A DNA stretch of 55,363 nucleotides from Enterobacter cloacae. Its GTDB lineage: Bacteria; Pseudomonadota; Gammaproteobacteria; Enterobacterales; Enterobacteriaceae. Below, piece by piece: positions 27,897 through 36,804 of the stretch. The DNA lies in contig NZ_JAALCJ010000013.1 of assembly GCF_011078175.1 (NCBI RefSeq), positions 1 through 55,363 of the forward strand, in the 5' to 3' direction. The translations under genes and the position numbers were made by a program. Position 1 is the stretch's first letter; every line of letters begins with the position of its first letter. The notes beneath the pieces are model-generated. The model did not search any database. It saw only the letters and a list, made by a program, of their open reading frames with translations, and was not told the DNA's origin.

Positions 27897-28583
27897 TTAT
27901 ATCCGAAAGAGGGTGTACTCGTTGCACAGCACCAGCACCGCCGGTTCGTCTTCTTCGATGGTGTTGTAGCGGTCAATGGGCTGTAAAAAGTGGTTGTCGT
28001 GCTCATCGTCATTCACCGACGACACTTCGCCCACCAGTACATCACCAAAGCCGCGCTCGCCCCAGAAACTGTGATACAGGCCGGGCGTCAGGCAGATGCT
28101 CTCCCCTGGCGTGAGGCGCAGCTGGCTGCCGGGCGCGTGCGTCTGCCGACAGCCATCTATCGTGACGGTCACGTCGGTGTTTTCGGTCTCTTCATGCGCG
28201 CCCGCATTCCATAACTCAATAATCAGATTCCCGCCGCCGCGGTTAATGATGTCTTCCCGCTTGCGCCAGTGGAAATGCATCGGCGTCACCTGGCCGTCGC
28301 GGACGTGCATGATTTTTTCGGCATAGCACTTTTCATAAGGCACGCCGTTGGGGGAGCCGTTGCGCAGGGTAAACAGCGTCAGGCCCTGGGTGGCAAAGCT
28401 GTTGCCGCCGAACGCGGTCACGTCCCAGCCGAGCCTGAGGTCAAAGACTTCCTGCCATGCGGCCTGGTCAAGCTGCTGCCATTTTGTCGGCGGAAAGCTG
28501 GCAAACGGGGGGAGATGCACGTCGTGCAGGGAGAAGAATTGCCGCGTGTGGCCGAGGATTTCATTGATGTCGGAGCGTTTCAT
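27897..28583 (-). CDS. D-lyxose isomerase-like cupin protein
   Basis: A 228-residue cupin-fold protein of the D-lyxose ketol-isomerase family, which interconverts D-lyxose with D-xylulose and, more weakly, D-mannose with D-fructose. Metal-binding motif residues are visible in TPMHFHWRKREDIINRGGGNLIIELWN (His-X-His and Glu, residues about 108-134) and in LTPGLYHSFWGE (third His). The start MKRSDINEIL has AAGGAG five bases upstream; the frame continues into a repeat and should not be extended. Enzymes of this family are known from E. coli O157:H7. The operon context (sugar ABC importer, kinase, aldolase) supports a catabolic role. Confidence 0.87.
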   Translation of the reverse strand: MKRSDINEILGHTRQFFSLHDVHLPPFASFPPTKWQQLDQAAWQEVFDLRLGWDVTAFGGNSFATQGLTLFTLRNGSPNGVPYEKCYAEKIMHVRDGQVTPMHFHWRKREDIINRGGGNLIIELWNAGAHEETENTDVTVTIDGCRQTHAPGSQLRLTPGESICLTPGLYHSFWGERGFGDVLVGEVSSVNDDEHDNHFLQPIDRYNTIEEDEPAVLVLCNEYTLFRI

Positions 28584-28608
28584 GGGGACTCCTTGAGTTT
28601 TTTGCCGC

Positions 28609-28663
28609 CCCCTCACCCCGACCCTCTCCCGGTGGGAGAGGGTTAGGGTGAGGGCATCAGGCC
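28609..28663. repeat. CCCTCTCC hairpin repeat between the SBP and isomerase genes
   Basis: CCCTCACCCCGACCCTCTCCC is followed by its mirror GGGAGAGGGTTAGGGTGAGGG and the CATCAG tail. The arms make a long near-perfect stem within the sugar operon, just downstream of the isomerase start codon region on the mRNA's 5' side. It sits between the binding-protein gene and the enzyme genes. Confidence 0.88.
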
Positions 28664-28672
28664 GCACCGGGG

Positions 28673-29614
28673 TTACTTAACCGTCCATCCCTTATACGTG
28701 CCGACGTTCTTTTTATCGATCAACGTCACCGGGATCAGCACAGGCTCTTTCGGCGCGGGTTTGCCCTGAAGAATGTCATAGCCGATCTCCACCGCCTTCG
28801 CCGCCATCACCTGCGGATCCTGCGCCGGCGTCGCCACAAACAGGGAGTTTTCGCGCTTCAGGGCTTCTTCACCGTCCGGGCTGCCATCCACGCCAACGAT
28901 AAAGAATTCATTGCGTTGCGCCTGTTTCGCCGCCAGATCTGCGCCGATCGCCGTCGGATCGTTAATCGCGAATACGCCGTCGATCTTCGGATTCGCCGCC
29001 AGCAGAGAGGTCATCACCTCCAGCCCACCTTCACGGCTGCCTTTGGCGTTCTGGTTATCCGAGAGCACCTTGATGTCAGGATGACGCTTGAACTCGGTCT
29101 GGCAGCCTTCGACGCGGTTTTGTACCGCAGAGACCGGCGGTCCGTTGATGATCACCACGTTGCCTTTACCTTTCAGACGGTCGGTTATGTACTTACAGGC
29201 CATTTCCCCCGCCTGGGTGTTATCGGAGGTGATGGTCGCATCGGCCCCTTCCGCCGCCACGTCAACCGCCACGACTACGATCCCCGCCTCTTTGGCGCGT
29301 TTTACCGCCGGGCCGATCCCTTTGGAATCCGCGGCATTGAGGATGATCATGTCCACTTTCGCCGCAATGAAGTTATCGATCTGCGCCACCTGCTGGCCCA
29401 GATCGTACCCGCTGGAAACCAGCGTTACCTTGACGTTATCCCCCGCCAGCTTGCGCGCTTCCAGCTCGGCACCTTTGGTGATCTGCACGAAGAACGGGTT
29501 AGCCAGGTCGCCCACCGTCACGCCGATGGACTTCAGATCTTTTGCCTGCGCAAACGGGGTTGCGGCCAGCAGCGCGCCAGCACAGAGCGCGGTCACTAAG
29601 GGCTTCAATCTCAT
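28673..29614 (-). CDS. Sugar ABC transporter substrate-binding protein, RbsB-like
   Basis: A periplasmic binding protein of the ribose/allose (RbsB/AlsB) type, 313 aa. A signal peptide (MRLKPLVTALCAGALLAATPFAQA) is followed by the type I periplasmic-binding fold: IGVTVGDLANPFFVQITKGAE at the start of lobe 1, LNAADSKGIGPAVKRAKEAG, the hinge VVVAVDVAAEG, and FAINDPTAIGADLAA in lobe 2. The chosen ATG has GAGGAAT nine bases upstream; an ATG 36 bases earlier lacks one. The ligand is a monosaccharide but cannot be named; D-lyxose, D-ribose or a related pentose is plausible. It lies between the permease and isomerase genes. Confidence 0.93.
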   Translation of the reverse strand: MRLKPLVTALCAGALLAATPFAQAKDLKSIGVTVGDLANPFFVQITKGAELEARKLAGDNVKVTLVSSGYDLGQQVAQIDNFIAAKVDMIILNAADSKGIGPAVKRAKEAGIVVVAVDVAAEGADATITSDNTQAGEMACKYITDRLKGKGNVVIINGPPVSAVQNRVEGCQTEFKRHPDIKVLSDNQNAKGSREGGLEVMTSLLAANPKIDGVFAINDPTAIGADLAAKQAQRNEFFIVGVDGSPDGEEALKRENSLFVATPAQDPQVMAAKAVEIGYDILQGKPAPKEPVLIPVTLIDKKNVGTYKGWTVK

Positions 29615-29642
29615 GCTGTATTCCTCACGTAGGGTATTGTTG

Positions 29643-30638
29643 TTATGCACTTTGATGGTGTCGGGTACGGTATTTGTCGATCAGTACCGCAATGATGATC
29701 ACCGCACCTTTGATCACCAGTTGCCAGAAGTAGGAGACGCCCATCAGCGTCATGCCGTTGTTAAGGGTGGCGATGATCAAGGCCCCCACCAGCGTGCCGG
29801 TGATCGTACCAATCCCGCCAACGAAGCTGGTGCCGCCGAGGATCACCGCCGCAATCGCATCCAGCTCGTATCCCGTGCCGAGGTTGCCGTTGGCGCTGTA
29901 GAGACGCGAGGCGCTCATCACCCCGCCTAAACCCGAGAGCAGGCCGCTCATGCCGTAGACAAACAGTAGCACCAGCCAGACCTTGATACCGGTTAAGCGT
30001 GCCGCCTGCATATTGCCGCCGACCGCATAGATGTGAACGCCGAGGGTTGTGCGACGCAGAATAAACCAGCACACCACAATCACCGCCAGGGCGATCGCTA
30101 CCAGCCAGGGTACGGGACCAAGATAGTTATTGCCGATCCACTCGAAGCTGATGTTGGAGTTAATGACCGTGGTGCCGTCCGCCAGCAGATAGGCCACACC
30201 GCGCAGCGCCGTATAGGTGCCGAGCGTGACGATAAACGGCGGCAGCCCGGCAAAGGCCACCAGCGCGCCGTTAAATAGCCCCAGCACCATACCGAGCATC
30301 AGCGCCGCCGGAATGGAGAGCATCGCAAATTCAGGGATGAGCGAGACCACCATCGCCGCCACCGCCGTGGTGCCCAGAATCGAGCCCACGGAGAGGTCAA
30401 TCCCGCCGGTCAGGATGATGAAGGTCATCCCGGCCGCCAGAACAATGTTGATCGACGCCTGCCGGGTAATGTTGAGCAGGTTACTTTCGGTGAAGAAATT
30501 AGGGGCGATAAAGCCAAATACCGCCACAATCAGGATTAAAATCGGCAAAATGCCGATCGTTTGCATCAGATCGCTCATCAGCATTTTTTTTGCGGAGGCG
30601 GATTTCGCCACCTGCTGCGGATGGGTTGGAGTTGTCAT
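29643..30638 (-). CDS. Sugar ABC transporter permease, RbsC-like
   Basis: The membrane subunit of the ABC sugar importer, 331 aa, of the BPD_transp_2 (RbsC/AraH) family with about ten hydrophobic segments. Family landmarks are visible: LLNITRQASINIVLAAGMTFIIL, TGGIDLSVGSILG (the conserved RbsC signature), GTYTALRGVAYLLADG and ILGGTSFVGGIGTITGTLVGALI (near the ATPase-coupling helix). It starts two bases after the ATPase stop, so they are cotranscribed. The same family transports ribose, allose, xylose and galactose, so specificity is not deducible from this subunit. Confidence 0.94.
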   Translation of the reverse strand: MTTPTHPQQVAKSASAKKMLMSDLMQTIGILPILILIVAVFGFIAPNFFTESNLLNITRQASINIVLAAGMTFIILTGGIDLSVGSILGTTAVAAMVVSLIPEFAMLSIPAALMLGMVLGLFNGALVAFAGLPPFIVTLGTYTALRGVAYLLADGTTVINSNISFEWIGNNYLGPVPWLVAIALAVIVVCWFILRRTTLGVHIYAVGGNMQAARLTGIKVWLVLLFVYGMSGLLSGLGGVMSASRLYSANGNLGTGYELDAIAAVILGGTSFVGGIGTITGTLVGALIIATLNNGMTLMGVSYFWQLVIKGAVIIIAVLIDKYRTRHHQSA

Positions 30639-30640
30639 AA

Positions 30641-32155
30641 TTACACCGCCTGATGATGTGTGTCGTTCACGCCGGTTGCCAGCGTCATAATGTTTTCCTG
30701 AGAGATATCGCGTCCGTGGAGTTCACCCGCGATGCTGCCTTCCCGCATCACGTACACGCGGTCGCTCATGCCCACCACTTCCGGCAGCTCGCTGGAGATC
30801 ATCAGAATCGCCACCCCTTTGCGCGCCATCTGGTTCATGATGCGGTAGATCTCGCTTTTCGCGCCGACGTCCACGCCGCGCGTGGGTTCGTCCAGAATCA
30901 AAATGCGCGGGCCTATCGCCACCCAGCGGGAGATGAGCAATTTTTGCTGGTTGCCGCCGGAGAGCCCGCCCGCGCGTACCTGAGAATGGGGCACGCGGAT
31001 ATTGAGCAGGGCGATGGCGTCTTCGGAAATAGACTGCGCTTTTTTGCGGTTCAGCCAGCCGAAGGTGGCGTCGCGCTCCAGCGTCGCCATGGTGATGTTC
31101 TCCTGCGCCGCCAGCTCGAGAAACAGCCCCTGCTCCTTGCGGTTCTCGGTAAGAAAACCGATGCCGTTCTCAATGGCCGCGCGCGGGGAATGGATCACCA
31201 CCGGTTCGCCGTCGACCTCGATCATGCCGCCGGTGGCTTTGCGCACGCCGAAGATCAGCTGCGCCAGCTCGGAGCGTCCGGCGCCGACCAGCCCCGCTAG
31301 CCCGACGATTTCTCCGGAGCGCACCTGCAAACTGCACGGTTGCACTTTTTTGCCATCCGTGAGGTGGTGCACGTTAAGTCGCGGGCTGCCGAGGGGAATA
31401 TCGCGCTCTTTATTAAACAGATCGCTTAACGGACGGCCCACCATCATGCGCACCAGTTCGGACGCGTTGAGCTTGTCGCGCGTCAGGCTGCCGACGTACT
31501 GTCCGTCGCGCAGCACGCTGACGCGGTCAGAAAGTTCATACACTTCCGCCATGCGGTGGCTGATATAGATAATCGCCATCCCTTCATCGCGCAGGCGCAA
31601 AATCAGTTCGAACAGGCGGTGGGTTTCGCGCGAGGAGAGGGCTGCGGTAGGTTCGTCCATCACCAGAATGCGGCTGTTGCGGTGCAGGGCGCGGGCGATC
31701 TCCACCTGCTGCTGTTCGGCGATGGTCAGCTTCATGACCAGGTCGGTGGCGCTGAACTGCGCGCCGAGACGGTCAATGACCGCCTGCGCCTGGGCGGCCA
31801 TCTCTTTGCGCTGGACCAGCCCGCCGCGCGACAGCTCGCTGCCGAGAAAAATGTTTTCCGCCACGGTCAGGTTAGGAGCAAGCTGCATCTCCTGGTAAAT
31901 CAGGGTAATGCCTGCGGCCAGCGCATCCTTCGGACCTTTAATGTGAAACGGCTGACCGTCGATGAGGATGTCGCCGCTGCTGGCGGTATAGGCGCCTGCG
32001 AGGATCTTCATCAGCGTGCTCTTCCCGGCGCCGTTTTCCCCCATCAGCGCGTGGATCTCACCGGGGAAAACCGTCAAATCCACACCCTTGAGCGCGTGGA
32101 AATTGCCAAAGGTTTTGGCAATGTGGCGCATCTCTAAAACTGGGGTTCTGCTCAT
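30641..32155 (-). CDS. Sugar ABC transporter ATP-binding protein, RbsA-like
   Basis: A double-ATPase carbohydrate importer subunit (CUT2/RbsA class), 504 aa. Domain 1 has Walker [13 protein letters not shown], a degenerate signature [15 protein letters not shown] and Walker [12 protein letters not shown]. Domain 2 has a degenerate Walker A region [12 protein letters not shown], the signature [14 protein letters not shown] and Walker [17 protein letters not shown]. As in the family, domain 1 keeps the full Walker A and domain 2 the standard signature. It is the first gene of the minus-strand operon (ATPase, permease, binding protein, isomerase, aldolase, kinase). A repeat and the divergent histidine-kinase gene lie upstream. 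Confidence 0.95.
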   Translation of the reverse strand: MSRTPVLEMRHIAKTFGNFHALKGVDLTVFPGEIHALMGENGAGKSTLMKILAGAYTASSGDILIDGQPFHIKGPKDALAAGITLIYQEMQLAPNLTVAENIFLGSELSRGGLVQRKEMAAQAQAVIDRLGAQFSATDLVMKLTIAEQQQVEIARALHRNSRILVMDEPTAALSSRETHRLFELILRLRDEGMAIIYISHRMAEVYELSDRVSVLRDGQYVGSLTRDKLNASELVRMMVGRPLSDLFNKERDIPLGSPRLNVHHLTDGKKVQPCSLQVRSGEIVGLAGLVGAGRSELAQLIFGVRKATGGMIEVDGEPVVIHSPRAAIENGIGFLTENRKEQGLFLELAAQENITMATLERDATFGWLNRKKAQSISEDAIALLNIRVPHSQVRAGGLSGGNQQKLLISRWVAIGPRILILDEPTRGVDVGAKSEIYRIMNQMARKGVAILMISSELPEVVGMSDRVYVMREGSIAGELHGRDISQENIMTLATGVNDTHHQAV

Positions 32156-32277
32156 GGCGGATCTCCTGTGAATGTCGATATCTGCACTTCATCACAGGCG
32201 CGTAAATGCAAAATGTCAGAAGCTGTTCATATTTGTCATAGTTATGAATAGCTAACCGCCGTCACATTTCTCTTTTC

Positions 32278-32320
32278 CCTCTCCCCGTGGGTGAGGGCCA
32301 GGGTGAGGGCATCAGACCGC
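32278..32320. repeat. CCCTCTCC hairpin repeat between the ABC operon and the kinase gene
   Basis: CCCTCTCCCC-GTGG-GTGAGGGCC followed by the AGGGTGAGGGCATCAGACCGC tail. It lies in the divergent 181-base region and ends 17 bases before the histidine-kinase start, so it may be in that gene's leader. Confidence 0.85.
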
Positions 32321-32336
32321 TAAGGAGCCTAAAGAG

Positions 32337-34616
32337 ATGTCATCACGCCCCCCGTTCTTCACCAGCGCCCGCGGTCGCCTGCTGATATTTAATCTGCTGG
32401 TGGTGGCGGTAACGCTGATGGTCAGCGGCGTGGCGGTGCTCGGCTTTCGTCACGCCAGCCAGATCCAGGAGCAGGTGCAGCAGCAAACGCTGGATGACAT
32501 GACCGGCAGCATGAACCTCGCTCGCGATACGGCTAACGTGGCCACGGCGGCGGTGCGGCTGTCGCAGGTGGTCGGTGCACTGGAGTACAAAGGCGAAGCC
32601 GAACGGCTGAAACAGACGCAGATGGCGCTGCGCCACTCGCTGGAGCAGCTTGCCGATGCGCCGCTGGCGCAGCAGGAGCCGGCGCTGGTGGCGCGTATTA
32701 TTCGCAGAAGTAATGAGTTACAGCAGAGCGTGACGGGCATGCTGGAACGCGGGCAAAAACGGCATCTGGAGCGTAACGCGCTGCTCAGCGCGCTGTATCA
32801 AAGCCAAAGCTACCTGCGTCATTTGCAGGATATCAACCGCCGTTACGCGAGCAATGTGCCAGACCCCCGTCAGCTCGCAGAGATGGACAGGCTGATCGTT
32901 GCCGCGATCGATACCCCTTCACCACGCGCCACGGTGCAGCAGCTGGATGCATTAACCGCGGGGTTGCCCGCGAGCGCCCTGCAACCGGCGGCCAACCTGG
33001 TGCTTCCGGATTTTAATGATGAACTGCGCACGCTCGCGCCACTGTCGAAGCAGCTGGAGGAGAGCGATCTGTCCATCAGCTGGTACATGTTCCACATCAA
33101 GGCGCTGGTGGCGATATTAAATCGCGACATTAATCAGTACGTTGAACAGGTGGCACAAGCCTCCCGACTACGTACCGACCAAAGCCACCAGGAGCTGCGG
33201 TCCATCAGCGTGTTTATCAGCATTTTCGCGGTGCTGGCTCTGATCATCACCGGCTGTGCCTGCTGGTATATCTACCGTAATCTGGGCTCCAACCTGACGG
33301 CTATCTCAAGGGCAATGTCGCGTCTCGCGCACGGAGAGCAGGATGTGTCGGTGCCCGCGCTACAGCGCCGCGATGAGCTGGGGGAACTGGCGCGCGCCTT
33401 TAACGTTTTTGCCCGCAATACCGCTTCGCTTGAACACACCACGCGCCTGCTGAAACAGAAAACCACGCAGATGGAGATCGACCGCATCGAACGTCAGGGG
33501 CTGGAGGAGGCGCTGCTGCACAGCCAAAAAATGAAGGCGGTCGGGCAACTGACGGGCGGGCTGGCGCATGATTTTAATAACCTGCTGGCGGTGATTATCG
33601 GCAGTCTGGAGCTGACCGATTCAGCGTCACTGGACGCGCCGCGCATCACTCGTGCGCTCAAAGCCGCGGAACGCGGAGCTATGCTCACTCAACGTCTGCT
33701 GGCTTTCTCGCGCAAGCAGTCCCTGCATCCACATGCGGTAGAGATGAAGCCCCTGCTGGAGAACCTGAGCGAGCTGATGCGGCACTCGCTTCCCGCCACG
33801 CTGACGCTGGATATTGAAGCGCAAACCCCGGCCTGGCCCGCATGGATTGACGTCAGCCAGCTGGAAAACGCCATTATCAACCTGGTGATGAACGCGCGTG
33901 ATGCAATGGAGGGGCAAAACGGTGTGATCAAAATCCGCACCTGGAACCAGCGTGTGACCCGCAGCGACGGGCGCAGGCAGGATATGGTCGCGCTGGAGGT
34001 GATTGACCACGGCTGCGGGATGTCCCAAGAGGTGAAATCGCAGGTCTTTGAACCGTTCTTCACTACCAAACAGACCGGCAGCGGCAGCGGATTAGGGTTG
34101 TCGATGGTGTACGGCTTTGTGCGCCAGTCGGGTGGTCGCGTTGAGATCGAAAGCGCGCCGGGGCAGGGAACCACCGTGCGGCTCCAGCTGCCGCGCTCGA
34201 CGCTGCCCGCCTTCTCCGATGATGCCGCGCTGACGACCACTGCTCCGGCGGAAAGTGAGCTGCTTGTACTGGTCCTGGAAGATGAGGCGGGTGTGCGTCA
34301 GACCCTGTGCGAGCAACTGCACCAGCTTGGCTACCTGACGCTTGAAGCCGAAAACGGCGAGCAGGCGCTGAACATGCTGGACGCGTCACCGGATATCGGC
34401 ATATTTATCAGCGACCTGATGTTGCCGGGCGGCCTGAGCGGTGCTGAGGTGATCGGCCATGTACGCAGCCACTATCCGCAGTTGCCGGTTCTGCTGATCA
34501 GCGGGCAGGATTTACGCCCGGCGCATAACCCGCAGCTGCCGGACGTTCAGTTACTGCGTAAGCCGTTTACGCGGGTGCAGCTGGCACAGGCGTTGCGCAA
34601 GGTGATGGTAATTTGA
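32337..34616 (+). CDS. Hybrid sensor histidine kinase with receiver domain
   Basis: A 759-residue inner-membrane kinase. TM1 (about residues 15-36) and TM2 (about 293-314) bracket a roughly 255-residue periplasmic helical sensor region, followed by a HAMP segment (GSNLTAISRAMSRLAHGEQDV) and a HisKA-type domain with phospho-acceptor His in GGLAHDFNNLLAV (near residue 410). An ATPase domain (N box NLVMNARDAM, G boxes DHGCGMSQEV and GSGSGLGLSMVYG) and a C-terminal receiver (phospho-acceptor Asp in ISDLMLPGG, about residue 691) complete it. No Hpt domain is seen. The RR at 25294-26025 is the likely partner, forming a split pair around the sugar operon. AAGGAG precedes the ATG by about nine bases. 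Signal unknown. Confidence 0.92.
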   Translation: MSSRPPFFTSARGRLLIFNLLVVAVTLMVSGVAVLGFRHASQIQEQVQQQTLDDMTGSMNLARDTANVATAAVRLSQVVGALEYKGEAERLKQTQMALRHSLEQLADAPLAQQEPALVARIIRRSNELQQSVTGMLERGQKRHLERNALLSALYQSQSYLRHLQDINRRYASNVPDPRQLAEMDRLIVAAIDTPSPRATVQQLDALTAGLPASALQPAANLVLPDFNDELRTLAPLSKQLEESDLSISWYMFHIKALVAILNRDINQYVEQVAQASRLRTDQSHQELRSISVFISIFAVLALIITGCACWYIYRNLGSNLTAISRAMSRLAHGEQDVSVPALQRRDELGELARAFNVFARNTASLEHTTRLLKQKTTQMEIDRIERQGLEEALLHSQKMKAVGQLTGGLAHDFNNLLAVIIGSLELTDSASLDAPRITRALKAAERGAMLTQRLLAFSRKQSLHPHAVEMKPLLENLSELMRHSLPATLTLDIEAQTPAWPAWIDVSQLENAIINLVMNARDAMEGQNGVIKIRTWNQRVTRSDGRRQDMVALEVIDHGCGMSQEVKSQVFEPFFTTKQTGSGSGLGLSMVYGFVRQSGGRVEIESAPGQGTTVRLQLPRSTLPAFSDDAALTTTAPAESELLVLVLEDEAGVRQTLCEQLHQLGYLTLEAENGEQALNMLDASPDIGIFISDLMLPGGLSGAEVIGHVRSHYPQLPVLLISGQDLRPAHNPQLPDVQLLRKPFTRVQLAQALRKVMVI

Positions 34617-34685
34617 GATTCCTCCGCTACTCCGGCACAGTGCCGTTGATTACCTTAACGCCAGTCCACCTGTGAGTCTGGCCTT

Positions 34686-35003
34686 ATGAAACGTTACTGT
34701 TCCGCTCTGATATTGGGTCTGCTGTCACTCACCAGCCAGCTGGCCCACGCCGACGTGATTGATGATGCCATTGGCAACATTCAGCAGGCGATCAACGATG
34801 CTTATAACCCCGACAGCAGCCGTAATGACGACGACGATCGCTACGATCGCAGCCGTCAAAGCGACAGCCGTCAGTACGACGATCGCCGTCGACAGCTTGA
34901 AGACAGACGCCGCCGTTTAGACGAGCGTCAGCGTCAGTTAGATGACGACAGGCGTCGACTGGAAGAGGATGAACGGCGTTTAGAAGACGATTACGATCGT
35001 TGA
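34686..35003 (+). CDS. yjdP: YjdP-like secreted highly charged protein
   Basis: A 105-residue protein with a signal peptide (MKRYCSALILGLLSLTSQLAHA) and the conserved start DVIDDAIGNIQQAINDAYNPDS, which matches E. coli YjdP, next to the phn operon as in K-12. The C-terminal half is an extreme Asp/Glu/Arg/Gln heptad-like stretch (RRRQLEDRRRRLDERQRQ continuing to the end), predicted as a single charged alpha-helix in the periplasm. Function is unknown in any organism as far as I recall. It could bind metal or act as a spacer/chaperone-like tether, but this is not supported by more than composition. Confidence 0.85.
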   Translation: MKRYCSALILGLLSLTSQLAHADVIDDAIGNIQQAINDAYNPDSSRNDDDDRYDRSRQSDSRQYDDRRRQLEDRRRRLDERQRQLDDDRRRLEEDERRLEDDYDR

Positions 35004-35010
35004 GTTTGTG

Positions 35011-35054
35011 CAGTCTGATGCCCTCACCCTGGCCCTCTCCCACTGGGAGAGGGG
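35011..35054. repeat. CCCTCTCC hairpin repeat after yjdP
   Basis: The inverse-orientation copy: GTCTGATGCCCTCACCCTGG followed by CCCTCTCCC-ACT-GGGAGAGGGG, lying between the convergent yjdP and phnP stops. Its stem could serve as a weak shared terminator. Confidence 0.85.
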
Positions 35055-35060
35055 AAAAAC

Positions 35061-35819
35061 CTAATCCAGCACCAGCACCATCCCGTCATACCCCGCTTCA
35101 ATGCCGGACGGCAGCGGGTTATCCATCATCCACACGTCAAACTGATGGCTGATATGCGTCAGGATCACCTGCGGACAGCCAATCACCTTATTCAGCGCAA
35201 CCACCGTATTCAAATCACAATGGTTGCGCGGCGTCTCCGGGCGCGGTTCATGGCTACAGTCGATAATCATCGCCTGCGGCTGATTGTTGAGCAGAAACGT
35301 CACCGTTTTATCCGGCAGTCCGGCGGTATCAGACAGCCACGCTACGCGGCTGTGGGCGGATTCCAGCAGATAGCCGAAGGTCAGTTTTGAATGGTTGAGG
35401 GGCAGCGGCGTCACCCGCAGCCCCTGTAGCTCAAATACCACAAACGGCTCGACCGTGTGGCTGAAATCCAGAAGGCCCGGATGTTTGAACAGGTCGTCAC
35501 AGCCTGCGTCGTCTGGCGGACCGTAAACCGGGATGTTCGCCCCTACGCCCCAGCGCAGGGGGAACAGTCCCTGAACGTGATCCATATGGTAATGGGTGAG
35601 TAAAAACTGCCTGAAACTCCCCGCGGGCCAGTCGTCCATCAGGTGGGGAATACCCGCGTCCAGCAAGGTGACCGCATCGTTGAATTTGACCGCTGCGCTA
35701 CAGGGGCGGCGGCGATAATTTTCCTGCAAACGTGCCCGTCGGCACGCCGCGCAGTCGCAGCCATACACCGGCACCAGCTGGGCACCACCGGTTCCTGTCA
35801 GCGTGATCGTCAGACTCAT
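35061..35819 (-). CDS. phnP: PhnP, phosphoribosyl 1,2-cyclic phosphodiesterase
   Basis: A metallo-beta-lactamase-fold phosphodiesterase that opens the cyclic ribose phosphate produced by C-P lyase, giving ribose 1,5-bisphosphate. The 252 residues match E. coli PhnP in length. The metal motif [14 protein letters not shown] (HxHxDH) lies near residues 70-83 and later His/Asp ligands follow, including WLSDTAGL and [10 protein letters not shown] structural-zinc cysteine set is also visible early ([13 protein letters not shown]). Last gene of the phn operon; GAGGTGCG lies upstream of the ATG, just after the phnO stop. Confidence 0.95.
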   Translation of the reverse strand: MSLTITLTGTGGAQLVPVYGCDCAACRRARLQENYRRRPCSAAVKFNDAVTLLDAGIPHLMDDWPAGSFRQFLLTHYHMDHVQGLFPLRWGVGANIPVYGPPDDAGCDDLFKHPGLLDFSHTVEPFVVFELQGLRVTPLPLNHSKLTFGYLLESAHSRVAWLSDTAGLPDKTVTFLLNNQPQAMIIDCSHEPRPETPRNHCDLNTVVALNKVIGCPQVILTHISHQFDVWMMDNPLPSGIEAGYDGMVLVLD

Positions 35820-35828
35820 AACGCACCT

Positions 35829-36263
35829 CTACAGCGGTTTGGTGAAGCGAAAATGGCTCTGCGTATACCCTTCACGCACATAAAAACGGTGTGCGTCCAC
35901 GCGCTTCACGCTGGTGGAAAGCTCGGTCAGCTCGGCACCTGCCTGACGCGCGATCTCCTCTGCCCAGGCCAGCAGCTGGCTGCCCACTTTCAATCCGCGC
36001 GCCTGCGGCATCACCACCAGCTCCTGGATCTCGCCGATCCAGCGGGCGTGGTGCAGGTGAAACTGCATATGCAGGCCGATCATGCCGATGACTTCCCCGT
36101 TCAGCTCGGCTAGCTGGTAGCGCATATTGTGATCCTGCAAGTTGGCCAGATATCCGGCGTGAAACGCCTGATGATCGAACTCGGCCTGCTTAAGTTCGCA
36201 GATCAGAGCGTAAACGATCGTCGCATCGTCGGCGGTGGCGGGGCGAAGCTGGCAGTCAGGCAT
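35829..36263 (-). CDS. phnO: PhnO, aminoalkylphosphonate N-acetyltransferase
   Basis: A GNAT-family acetyltransferase that acetylates 1-aminoalkylphosphonates before C-P cleavage, protecting cells from toxic aminophosphonates. The 144-residue form beginning [13 protein letters not shown] matches E. coli in length; the reading frame upstream belongs to phnN in another phase and is not coding. The acetyl-CoA-binding motif A appears as [20 protein letters not shown], and motif B as [11 protein letters not shown]. Its start overlaps the phnN stop by eight bases. Confidence 0.95.
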   Translation of the reverse strand: MPDCQLRPATADDATIVYALICELKQAEFDHQAFHAGYLANLQDHNMRYQLAELNGEVIGMIGLHMQFHLHHARWIGEIQELVVMPQARGLKVGSQLLAWAEEIARQAGAELTELSTSVKRVDAHRFYVREGYTQSHFRFTKPL

Positions 36264-36804
36264 GCTGTTTCTCCTTCTGGCGGATAAGCGATAAAAAGGT
36301 CTCGACTGACTGTAGCAAACTTCCGTCGTTATTGAGGAGATGGCAACCCGACGGGGTGTAGCGCGCCGCACGTTCCAGCCGCTGGTCGATCTCGCGCGCG
36401 TTTTCGCGTCCCCGCTTTTGCAGCCTGCTGCGCAGAACGTCCGGGGAAACCTGCAAACAGACCGGGAGCAACGCCGCTTCGTACCGGGCGCGAGCCTGCG
36501 GGAGATGCGCCCGTGAGCCGTTAACCAGCACGTCGAACCCCGCGTGCAGCCAGAGGTCGATCTCAATGCCGACGCCATAGTAGTAACCGTTGGCATGCCA
36601 GCTCAGCGCCAGCAGGTTTTGCCCGGCGCGGGTGAAAAACTCCTGTTCGCTCAGGGCAATGTGGTTTTCACTGCCGGCGTTCGCCGCGCGGGTGATGTAG
36701 CGGTGCGCCACCAGCAGCTGTGAATGTTCCCGCTGCCGCAGAGCAGAAAGCAGGCTGTCCTTACCGGAGCCGGACGGCCCCATCAACCAGATAAGTCTTC
36801 CCAT
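36256..36804 (-). CDS. phnN: PhnN, ribose 1,5-bisphosphate phosphokinase
   Basis: A P-loop kinase that phosphorylates ribose 1,5-bisphosphate to PRPP, linking C-P lyase products to nucleotide metabolism. 182 aa versus 185 in E. coli. The Walker A motif [13 protein letters not shown] is at residues 6-18, and the guanylate-kinase-like organisation includes [14 protein letters not shown] and the lid-type [17 protein letters not shown]. It overlaps phnM upstream by one base (TGATG) and phnO downstream by eight bases, consistent with translational coupling. Confidence 0.95.
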   Translation of the reverse strand: MGRLIWLMGPSGSGKDSLLSALRQREHSQLLVAHRYITRAANAGSENHIALSEQEFFTRAGQNLLALSWHANGYYYGVGIEIDLWLHAGFDVLVNGSRAHLPQARARYEAALLPVCLQVSPDVLRSRLQKRGRENAREIDQRLERAARYTPSGCHLLNNDGSLLQSVETFLSLIRQKEKQHA

